DNA of 5,094 bases, taken from assembly GCA_025924275.1 (NCBI GenBank), contig JAICEH010000163.1, positions 1-5,094 on the forward strand, given 5' to 3'. A program made the translations under genes and the position numbers. The stretch is from Gemmatimonadales bacterium (GTDB lineage: Bacteria; Gemmatimonadota; Gemmatimonadetes; Gemmatimonadales; GWC2-71-9). This document shows, one piece after another, positions 1 to 5,094 of the stretch; position 1 is the first letter of the stretch, and the number at the start of each line of letters is the position of its first letter. A model generated the notes under the pieces. It was not told where the DNA came from. It ran no database searches and worked only from the letters and a program-made list of their open reading frames with translations.

Positions 1-668
1 GGCACCTCCACATTTACCGCGCGCTCCGCACGGACCCGGCCATCGCCGCGGCAGACTTCGCACGGCTCGGCGATGACCGTGCCCTCGCCGGCGCAGGTCG
101 GGCACGGGGCCACGGACACGAACTGGCCGAAGATGTTGCGCGCCGCGCGCCGGACCTCCCCGCTCCCGCCGCAGGTGCCGCACGTCGCCGGCTTGCTGCC
201 CCGCCGGGCGCCGGACCCCCCGCAGGCGCTGCAGGCCTCCAGGGTCTTGAGCCGGATGTTCCGCTTCACCCCGCTGGCCACCTCGGCCAGGGTGAGCCGG
301 GCGCTCACGCGGATGTCCTGGCCGCGGCGGGAATCGCCCCGAGGCCGCGCCCCGCCGAACAGCCCCTCGAGGCCGCTGAAGCCGCCGAAGTCCCGCATGA
401 AGATCTCCAGCGCCTCGGCGAGGTCCACGTGCTCGCCGGCGTACCCGCCGGGCCGCGCGCCGGCGGTGCCGAAGCGGTCGTAGTGCGCCCGGCGGGTCGG
501 GTCACGCAGGACCTCGTAGGCCTCGGTCACGTCCTTGAATCGCGCCTCGGCGTCCGGGGCGGAGTTCCGGTCCGGATGGTACTGCATCGCGAGCCGGCGG
601 TAGGCCTTCTTGATGTCGGCCTCCGACGCGTCCCGCGGGACGCCGAGTTGGGCATAGAGGTCGCTCAC
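1..668 (-). CDS. dnaJ: Chaperone protein DnaJ (Hsp40), N-terminal 222 residues, C-terminus beyond window
   Basis: Cytoplasmic Hsp40 co-chaperone that delivers unfolded clients to DnaK and stimulates its ATPase. Seen: a J-domain at about residues 3-66 with the catalytic HPD at 31-33 (QYHPDRN). A short Gly/Phe-type linker follows at about 67-106 (YDRFGTAG at its entry, FGGFSGLEGLFGG at its end). The cysteine-rich zinc domain spans about 146-210, with four complete CxxCxGxG motifs: CSACGGSG (146), CGTCGGSG (163), CPTCAGEG (189) and CEVCRGDG (203). This makes it a type I DnaJ, not a CbpA-like protein. The frame is open to the window edge; family proteins are usually about 370-390 residues, so roughly 150 are missing. 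The GTG start at 668 gives VSDLYAQLGV, the normal J-domain entry. It overlaps the hrcA stop by four bases (GTGA) and has a good Shine-Dalgarno 8 bases upstream. The linker is poorer in Gly/Phe than in E. coli and contains LAEALEIFMRDF. The identification is very secure. Confidence 0.97.
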   Translation of the reverse strand, partial: MSDLYAQLGVPRDASEADIKKAYRRLAMQYHPDRNSAPDAEARFKDVTEAYEVLRDPTRRAHYDRFGTAGARPGGYAGEHVDLAEALEIFMRDFGGFSGLEGLFGGARPRGDSRRGQDIRVSARLTLAEVASGVKRNIRLKTLEACSACGGSGARRGSKPATCGTCGGSGEVRRAARNIFGQFVSVAPCPTCAGEGTVIAEPCEVCRGDGRVRAERAVNVEV

Positions 669-1708
669 TCGAGCAGCCCCTCCACCAGGCGGCTGGTGTG
701 CGCCACCAGGCTCACGATCCGGTCATAGGGCATGCGGGTCGGACCCAGGACGCCGATGACGCCGCTCAACCCCCCGGCGTGGTACGACGCGGTCACCAGG
801 GTGAATTCGTTCAGGTCGGGATCGTCGTGCTCGGCGCCGATGGTGATGCGGAGGCCTGCCTCGCGATGGCCGGCGAGCGCCCGGCGCAGCGGGTCGCTCC
901 GCTCGGTGAGGTGGATCAGCCGCCGCATGCGCTCGCTCGAGGTCGCGAACTCGGGCTGGTCGGCCAGCGGCTGGGCGCTGCCGAGAACGACCTCGCGAGC
1001 GCCGCCGTCGAGCGCGAAGATCTCCTCGCCCTGCGCCAGGAAGATGTTGAGCAACTCGTGACCGGCGGTCCCGCCCGGGGCCGCGTCCCGGAGGCGCTCG
1101 GCCAGCGACCGCCGGATCTCGGCGAGGGTGAGCCCCGCGAGCCGCTCGTTGAGCAGCCGGGCCACGATCTCCGCGGTGGGGCCGGCGATGGCGGCGGGCA
1201 CCTGGACGAAGATGGTCCGCACCATCCCGCTGCGGAGGTTGAACACCAGGAGCAGCCGGTCCGAGGCCACCGGCAGCAGCTCCAGGCGCTCCAGCACCAC
1301 GGTATCGAGCGTCGGACCCACGGCGAGGCCGAGCTCCTGGGTCAGCACCCCGAGCACCTGGGCGGTCCGGCGCAGGATGTCCTCCACCGCGCCCCGGGCG
1401 GGGGGCAGTCCCGCCAGCAGGCTCTCCTGCACCTCCGAGCTCGGCGCCTGGATCCGCAGCATCGAGTCCACGTAGGCGCGGTAGGCCTGGTCGGTCGGGA
1501 TCCGTCCGGCGGAGGTGTGCGGGTGGAAGAGGTACCCCTTCTCCTCCAGCTCGCTCATCGTCTGCCGGATCGTGGCGGGCGACACGCCGAGGCCGAAGCC
1601 CCGCGCCAGCCGCCGGCTGGCGGCGGGCTCGGCGGTCTCGATGTAGGACTGGACGACCGCCTCGAGCACCCGGCGCTCGCGGTCGGTCAGCTGGTCGTGC
1701 GCGGTCAT
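665..1708 (-). CDS. hrcA: Heat-inducible transcription repressor HrcA
   Basis: Cytoplasmic repressor of class I heat-shock genes. The family binds CIRCE operators upstream of groESL/dnaK operons and needs GroEL to stay active. The protein is 347 residues, normal for the family. Seen: an N-terminal winged helix at about residues 5-72, with LTDRERRVLEAVV (7-19), the recognition-helix signature SPATIRQTMSELEEKGYL (43-60) and the hallmark HTSAGRIPTD (64-73). The C-terminal regulatory domain ends with GVIGVLGPTRMPYDR (316-330). The usual EPVGSR is EPAASR here (27-32), a mild change. The ATG at 1708 is chosen because it places the family N-terminus correctly; the frame extends further upstream only by overlapping hemW. 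No Shine-Dalgarno precedes it, so a leaderless mRNA or re-initiation after hemW is likely. It overlaps dnaJ by four bases. There is no CIRCE in front of it, so autoregulation through a classical operator is not supported by this window. Confidence 0.96.
   Translation of the reverse strand: MTAHDQLTDRERRVLEAVVQSYIETAEPAASRRLARGFGLGVSPATIRQTMSELEEKGYLFHPHTSAGRIPTDQAYRAYVDSMLRIQAPSSEVQESLLAGLPPARGAVEDILRRTAQVLGVLTQELGLAVGPTLDTVVLERLELLPVASDRLLLVFNLRSGMVRTIFVQVPAAIAGPTAEIVARLLNERLAGLTLAEIRRSLAERLRDAAPGGTAGHELLNIFLAQGEEIFALDGGAREVVLGSAQPLADQPEFATSSERMRRLIHLTERSDPLRRALAGHREAGLRITIGAEHDDPDLNEFTLVTASYHAGGLSGVIGVLGPTRMPYDRIVSLVAHTSRLVEGLLE
677..683 (-). promoter_or_regulatory. Shine-Dalgarno sequence for dnaJ
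   Basis: GGAGGGG lies inside the last codons of hrcA, with an 8-base spacer to the GTG at 668. It decides the dnaJ start and shows that dnaJ can recruit ribosomes itself as well as by coupling to the overlapping hrcA stop codon. Confidence 0.75.
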
Positions 1709-1725
1709 GTGCGGGAAGTTAGGGA

Positions 1726-1742
1726 TGCCGGAGGGCCCGGCA
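1726..1742 (-). other. Short perfect hairpin in the hemW-hrcA gap
   Basis: TGCCGG and CCGGCA form a 6-bp perfect stem around a 5-base loop. It lies 8 bases past the hemW stop and 17 bases before the hrcA ATG, in the only real intergenic gap of the cluster. No U-tract follows (the next bases in the transcribed direction are TCCCTAACTTCC), so it is not a convincing intrinsic terminator. It may be an attenuating or RNA-stabilising stem, or chance in GC-rich DNA. Confidence 0.35.
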
Positions 1743-1749
1743 AAGGGCG

Positions 1750-2850
1750 TCAGGCGGCCGCCTGGGCCACCAGTGCGTCCAGCACCAGCCACCCCGCGGG
1801 GGTGAGCGCCACGCCCCCGTCGCTCCGCCGGCCCCAGCCGGCCTCCACCCAGGCCGCGACCACCGGGTCGGGCACCACGCCGGCCGGCACGCCCTCCGTC
1901 GTCCGCAGGCCGAGGTACAGCCGCTCCAGCCGCACGGCGGCCTCGTCCAGGGCCTCGCGCCCCGCCTCGGCCGGCCGCCCCTGGTCGACCGCCCGCCGGT
2001 AGGCCTCCCACTCCCGCAGGTTCCACCGCCGCTCCCGCGCGAAGCCGCTGTGGGCCGAGGGCCCGAGCCCGATGAAGTCGGCCCGCCGCCAGTACGCGGC
2101 GTTGTGGCGGGCCCGGTGGCCCGGGCGCGCAAGGTTTGATACCTCATAGTGATCATACCCGGCGGCGGCCGTCCGGGCGTGCAGCTCGAGGAACTCCGCC
2201 GCCTGCCCCGCTTCGGGGGGCGCGTCCGCGACCCCGCGAGCGATCCAGCGCGCCAGCGGCGTGCGCGGCTCCACCGTCAGGGCGTAGCAGGAGAGATGCG
2301 GCGGGGCGAGCGCGAGCGCCCGCTCCAGGTCCGCGCGCCAGTCGCGGCCGAGCGCGGCCGGCACGCCGTAGATGAGGTCGAGGGAGATCTCGTCGAGGCC
2401 CGCGTCGCGGAGCACCTCGACCGCGCGCTCGGCCTGGGCGGCCTCGTGGGTGCGGTGCATCCACCGGAGCACCGCGGGATCGAACGACTGGACCCCGAGC
2501 GACACCCGGGTGATGCCGGCGCGGCGCCACGCCGCGGCGGCGGCCGGGCTGACGTCGTCGGGGTTGGCCTCCAGGGTCACCTCGGCGCCGGGCGCGAGGG
2601 GCCGGTCCGACCCGAAGCGCTCCAGGAGGGCGGCGAGCGCGTCGGCATCGAGGCGCGACGGCGTTCCCCCGCCGAAGTAGACCGTGGCCAGCCCCGGGGC
2701 GGCCCAGACCGGCTCGCCCTGCCACCAGGCCCACTCCCGGAGCACCGCGCGGCGGTACTCCCCGGCGGGCACCTCCCGGCGGACCGCGATGGCGAAATCG
2801 CAGTAGCTGCACCGGCGGGCGCAGAACGGGACGTGGACGTAGAGGTGCAC
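1750..2850 (-). CDS. hemW: Radical SAM family heme chaperone HemW
   Basis: HemW binds heme and is thought to hand it to membrane or respiratory apoproteins. It is related to the oxygen-independent coproporphyrinogen III oxidase HemN and is often mis-annotated as such. The protein is 366 residues (E. coli HemW is 378). Seen: LYVHVPFCARRCSYCDF (3-19), with the [4Fe-4S] cysteines C10, C14 and C17 in CxxxCxxC. Position 19 is Phe where HemN has a further Cys. Further motifs are YFGGGTPS (58-65), LEANPDD (93-99), VSLGVQSF (116-123), DLIYGVP (158-164), YEVSNLARPG (235-244), the HemW-type HNAAYW (249-254) and GLGPSAHS (261-268). A winged-helix HemN_C domain lies at about 295-360. The GTG at 2850 is chosen because it gives the canonical N-terminus. 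It follows the previous stop by 2 bases and has no close Shine-Dalgarno, so re-initiation is expected. A CTG at 2856 is a less likely alternative. hemW beside hrcA is a common order. Confidence 0.95.
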   Translation of the reverse strand: MHLYVHVPFCARRCSYCDFAIAVRREVPAGEYRRAVLREWAWWQGEPVWAAPGLATVYFGGGTPSRLDADALAALLERFGSDRPLAPGAEVTLEANPDDVSPAAAAAWRRAGITRVSLGVQSFDPAVLRWMHRTHEAAQAERAVEVLRDAGLDEISLDLIYGVPAALGRDWRADLERALALAPPHLSCYALTVEPRTPLARWIARGVADAPPEAGQAAEFLELHARTAAAGYDHYEVSNLARPGHRARHNAAYWRRADFIGLGPSAHSGFARERRWNLREWEAYRRAVDQGRPAEAGREALDEAAVRLERLYLGLRTTEGVPAGVVPDPVVAAWVEAGWGRRSDGGVALTPAGWLVLDALVAQAAA

Positions 2851-2852
2851 CG

Positions 2853-3881
2853 TCAGGGCGCCGGAGTCGTCCCCAGGACCTCCGTCACCCGACCGCCCGC
2901 CTCGAGGAAGCCCACGAGGCGGGGATCGCGCGTCAGGTAGTCGGCGAGCGGGATGCGCACCCACCACTCGCGGAGCAGGAGGCCGCCCCCGGGCAGCGGC
3001 AGGAAGCTGAGATCGCCGCCGGCGGCCTCGCCCGGCACCCAGGCCCCGAGCCCGGTCCACCGGAAGTCGAGGCGGAGGAAGCCGAGGGTCCGCCGGTCCA
3101 GCCAGAGCGTGCCGCGCACGTCCGGCCGCGGCGAGCTCCGCTCCGGCTGGAACGACACCGCCACGAGGGTGTCGCCCGGCGGCTCCGGCAGGACCAGGTC
3201 GAAGCAGTGGGTGTCGAGGAACCAGCTCGCGGCGAACAGTCGCGCGTCCGGCCCGAAGTAGTCGCGGGTGCCGTTCTCCACCGGTCCGACGAAGCCGGCG
3301 AGGGCCACGCTGTCCGGGGGAAGCGTCGCCAGGGGCCAGTCGACCCGCCCGGCGATGGTGGACCGGTCCTCGGAGACGCTCACGAGGGAGGGATCGAGAA
3401 GGCGGACGCGGGCCTCCCCTGCGACGCGGATCCTGCCGAGCCGGGTGGTGGCCTCCGCCACGCCCAGGCCGGTCCGCGCCGCGTCGAGCAGCGCCGTCGT
3501 CCCCGCTCCGAGCGCCGGGCGGACGCGGCACCGGCCGGTGGCCTCCGGCCGGAGGTCCGGCAGGACGATCGGGTCCTCCGGGAGGTCGAGCGCGAGCGGC
3601 TGCACACCCCCGCCCAGCACCAGCGGCTCCGAGATCCAGGCGCGATGCCCGATCCGCCGCACCGCCACCCGATGGCTGCCCGGAGCGGGGGCGCTCACCG
3701 CGAAGTGGCCGTCCCCGTCGGAGAGGGTGCTGCCAATCTCCCGGCCGGTGCTGTCCACCAGGAGGACCAGGGCGTACCCCACCGGCACGCCGCGGGTGGA
3801 TGCCACGCCCTCCACCGACTGGGCGGTCAGGGGAGCGGCGAGCGGAAGGAGCAGGGTCAGTGCGCGGCGAGCGGAGGGCAT
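2853..3881 (-). CDS. Exported protein with carboxypeptidase-regulatory-like domain, function unknown
   Basis: I do not recognise a named gene. The product is 342 residues. Residues 1-20 look like a Sec signal peptide: RR near the N-terminus, a hydrophobic core ALTLLLPLAAP and a plausible cleavage after LTA before QSVEG. Residues about 21-100 resemble a carboxypeptidase-regulatory-like beta-sandwich, with SVEGVAS, VLLVDSTGREIGSTLSDGDGHF (39-60), then APGSHRVAVRRIGHR (66-80). The rest is beta-rich and contains PDARLFAASWFLDTHCFDL (211-229), SFQPERSSPRPDVRGTLWLD (243-262) and LDFRWTGLG (271-279). C118 and C226 are the only cysteines I see in the mature part and could form a disulfide. No transmembrane segment or beta-barrel end signature is evident after the signal. 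The location is therefore probably periplasmic or outer-membrane associated. The ATG at 3881 is chosen for the signal peptide; it lies 10 bases after the dprA stop with no clear Shine-Dalgarno. Such N-terminal domains are common in Bacteroidota and Gemmatimonadota envelope proteins (general knowledge). Its role between dprA and hemW is unknown. Confidence 0.85.
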   Translation of the reverse strand: MPSARRALTLLLPLAAPLTAQSVEGVASTRGVPVGYALVLLVDSTGREIGSTLSDGDGHFAVSAPAPGSHRVAVRRIGHRAWISEPLVLGGGVQPLALDLPEDPIVLPDLRPEATGRCRVRPALGAGTTALLDAARTGLGVAEATTRLGRIRVAGEARVRLLDPSLVSVSEDRSTIAGRVDWPLATLPPDSVALAGFVGPVENGTRDYFGPDARLFAASWFLDTHCFDLVLPEPPGDTLVAVSFQPERSSPRPDVRGTLWLDRRTLGFLRLDFRWTGLGAWVPGEAAGGDLSFLPLPGGGLLLREWWVRIPLADYLTRDPRLVGFLEAGGRVTEVLGTTPAP

Positions 3882-3891
3882 CGCGCCGATT

Positions 3892-5019
3892 CTATGGCGG
3901 GCGGGCAGACGGCGCCAGTCGCGCCTCCGGCAGGAGCTCGAAGCGGCCGTCCGGACGCCGGAGGACCCGGCCGGCAAGCTCGAGCGAGGTGAGGGCCGCG
4001 AGCAGGGCCGGCGCCGGCCGGCCGAGGCGGGCGGCCAGCACGTCGAGCGGAAGGGGCTCGCGTGCCAGCGCCGATTGCAGAGGGTCCGACCCCTCCGCCG
4101 CCGGCTCCGGTCCGCCGGTGCCGGTCCGGAGCTCTGCGGCCCGGCGGGTGAAGGCGGGGAACGGGGCGAGGAGGTCGGCCGGCTCGAGGCAGGGCGCCGC
4201 ACCGTCGCGCAGCAGGCGGTTGGTGCCGGCCGAGGTGGGGCTCGTGATCGGCCCGGGGACGGCCAGCACGTCCCGGCCCTGATCGAGGGCTGCCGCGGCG
4301 GTGAGCAGCGCACCCGAGTCCAACGCCGCCTCCACCACCAGCGTCGCCCGAGCGAGCCCGCTCACCAGCCGGTTCCGCCGCGGGAAGGAACCCGGCCGGG
4401 GCGGCTCGTCGGGCGCGAACTCCGACAGGAGGAGCCCCTCCCGCGCCACCCGCTCCTGCAGCCGGCGGTTGATCGCGGGATACGCCACCGCGAGGCCGTT
4501 CCCCAGCACCCCTATGGTTGTCCCGCCGGCGTCGAGGGCTGCCTGATGCGCGGTGGCATCGAGGCCGCGCGCCATCCCGCTCACCACCACGAGTCCCTCC
4601 CGCGCCACGGCCCCTGCCAGGTCGCGGCAAGTCCGGGCGCCGTAGGTGGTGTGCTCCCGGCTGCCCACCACTGCCACCGCCTCCCGGTGGGCGAGCTCCA
4701 GGCGGCCGAGGGCGCAGAGGAAGGCCGGGGGGTCCGGGATCTCCAGCAGGCGCGCGGGGAAGCCGTCGTCGTACGGCAGCACGACCTCCCCGCCAAGCTC
4801 GGCCACCCGCGCGAGCAGCCGGGCGCCGGGCTCGGGCGACCCGTGGGCAATCGCCTCGGCGAGCGTGAGGGGGAGTCGGCCTGCGGCGCTCAAAAACGCG
4901 GACGGCGCCCCGAAGGCGCCGTCGGCGGAACCGCTCGCGGCCACCACCTGCACCAGCCGGTGGAAGCCGAGTCCGGGCGTGAGGGCAAGCGCCACCCACG
5001 CCGCGCGTGCGTCGCTCAC
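3892..5019 (-). CDS. dprA: DNA processing protein DprA (Smf)
   Basis: Cytoplasmic protein that binds incoming single-stranded DNA in natural transformation and loads RecA onto it. It is widespread even in species not known to be competent. The protein is 375 residues. Seen: an N-terminal helical, SAM/HhH-like region (WVALALTPGLGFHRL, 8-22), then YDDGFPARLLEIPDPP (83-98). The Rossmann-like core has VVGSREHTTYG (117-127), SGMARGLDATAH (147-158), LGNGLAVAYPAINRRL (172-187), SEFAPDEPPRPGSFPRRNR (199-217), VVEAALDSGALLTA (228-241) and VPGPITSPTSAGTNRLLRDGA (254-274, split here only by eye). A winged helix lies at about 312-362. In the GxGLDxxYP motif the usual Asp is Ala (A177). The GTG at 5019 overlaps the preceding stop by four bases (GTGA) and has GGAGGA nine bases upstream. 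An in-frame GTG at 5049 would add ten Gly/Arg-rich residues that match no expected domain and would overlap the upstream gene, so it is less likely. Confidence 0.95.
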   Translation of the reverse strand: MSDARAAWVALALTPGLGFHRLVQVVAASGSADGAFGAPSAFLSAAGRLPLTLAEAIAHGSPEPGARLLARVAELGGEVVLPYDDGFPARLLEIPDPPAFLCALGRLELAHREAVAVVGSREHTTYGARTCRDLAGAVAREGLVVVSGMARGLDATAHQAALDAGGTTIGVLGNGLAVAYPAINRRLQERVAREGLLLSEFAPDEPPRPGSFPRRNRLVSGLARATLVVEAALDSGALLTAAAALDQGRDVLAVPGPITSPTSAGTNRLLRDGAAPCLEPADLLAPFPAFTRRAAELRTGTGGPEPAAEGSDPLQSALAREPLPLDVLAARLGRPAPALLAALTSLELAGRVLRRPDGRFELLPEARLAPSARPP

Positions 5020-5094
5020 GGGCCGTCGTCCTCCGCCTCGGCTTCCCACGCCGGTTCTCCGGTTCCCTCCTCCGCTTCCGCCGCCGCCCTCGCC
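5016..5094 (-). CDS. C-terminal end of an unidentified upstream gene (partial)
   Basis: A minus-strand frame is open from the window edge for 25 codons and stops with the TGA that shares GTGA with the dprA start. The visible tail is Ala/Glu-rich and acidic, ending EAEAEDDGP. Such low-complexity acidic ends carry no family information, so the product cannot be named. The main support is that the four-base stop/start overlap and the embedded dprA ribosome binding site match the hrcA-dnaJ junction in this same window. The caveat is that the dprA frame is also open to the window edge, so the tail could be a chance open frame. Confidence 0.5.
   Translation of the reverse strand, partial: ARAAAEAEEGTGEPAWEAEAEDDGP
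5029..5034 (-). promoter_or_regulatory. Shine-Dalgarno sequence for dprA
   Basis: GGAGGA is followed by a 9-base spacer and the GTG at 5019. It lies within the last codons of the upstream gene. It supports 5019 over the in-frame GTG at 5049, although GGAG also occurs a short distance before that codon. Confidence 0.65.

Noticed and set aside
1726..1742. Intrinsic terminator between hemW and hrcA
   Set aside because: The stem is only 6 bp and no U-run follows. It is kept only as a hairpin of unknown meaning.
698..2002. 434-codon plus-strand open frame opposite hrcA and the end of hemW
   Set aside because: It is antisense to two well-recognised genes. Its translation is low-complexity (Gly, Arg, Gln, His-rich) with no family motif. 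Long antisense open frames are expected in DNA this GC-rich.
1709..2026. Upstream extension of the hrcA frame to 453 residues
   Set aside because: The extension overlaps hemW and is Gly/Arg-rich shadow sequence. The HrcA family N-terminus begins at the ATG at 1708.
2851..3531. Upstream extension of the hemW frame to make a 593-residue protein
   Set aside because: The extra 227 residues are an Arg/Pro-rich shadow of the exported-protein gene. The radical SAM domain begins properly at the GTG at 2850.
3207..3992. 261-codon plus-strand open frame opposite the exported-protein gene
   Set aside because: It has Gly/Arg/Pro/Ala-biased composition and no domain or convincing ribosome site. The opposite strand has a coherent signal peptide and domain.
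3857..4999. 380-codon minus-strand open frame overlapping dprA in another frame
   Set aside because: It is a frame shadow of dprA. Its Arg/Gly/Pro-rich product has no motifs, whereas the dprA frame carries every family signature.
1..5094. A novel defence, mobile or CRISPR-like system
   Set aside because: There are no direct repeat arrays, integrase or transposase motifs, tRNA-linked attachment sites, or compositional breaks. All but one of the complete genes are recognisable housekeeping genes.

Overview
This window is an ordinary, densely packed housekeeping segment from a very GC-rich bacterium. By eye the G+C content is around 70%. Every gene I can support lies on the minus strand, so transcription runs from high to low coordinates. 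In that direction the order is: the last 25 codons of an unidentified gene (window edge), dprA, an exported protein of unknown function with a carboxypeptidase-regulatory-like domain, hemW, hrcA and dnaJ. The window ends inside dnaJ, in its zinc-binding domain.

The junctions are tight. The upstream gene overlaps dprA by four bases (GTGA). dprA is 10 bases from the exported-protein gene, which is 2 bases from hemW. hemW is 41 bases from hrcA, and hrcA overlaps dnaJ by four bases (again GTGA). This looks like one co-transcribed, largely translationally coupled cluster. The only real intergenic gap is hemW-hrcA, which holds a small perfect hairpin and no Shine-Dalgarno sequence. No stretch of 300 bases lacks a gene. 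I see no RNA gene, mobile element, CRISPR array or strong terminator.

Functionally the cluster joins three themes. DprA loads RecA on incoming single-stranded DNA during natural transformation. HemW is a radical-SAM-related heme chaperone. HrcA and DnaJ are the heat-shock repressor and the Hsp40 co-chaperone. hemW next to hrcA is a widespread arrangement, as in lepA-hemW-hrcA-grpE-dnaK-dnaJ of Bacillus subtilis. Here hrcA runs straight into dnaJ with neither grpE nor dnaK between them. No CIRCE operator (the HrcA binding site, consensus TTAGCACTC-N9-GAGTGCTAA) is visible.

Organism: the base composition, the compact arrangement and the secreted carboxypeptidase-regulatory-like protein with its 'PDA...HCF' region would suit Gemmatimonadota or a related high-GC soil or sediment lineage. 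This is an inference from general knowledge of such proteins, not a database result. I did not find a convincing new biological system here. The points worth a second look are the grpE/dnaK-less hrcA-dnaJ coupling, the uncharacterised exported protein inside a housekeeping operon, and the hemW-hrcA gap.
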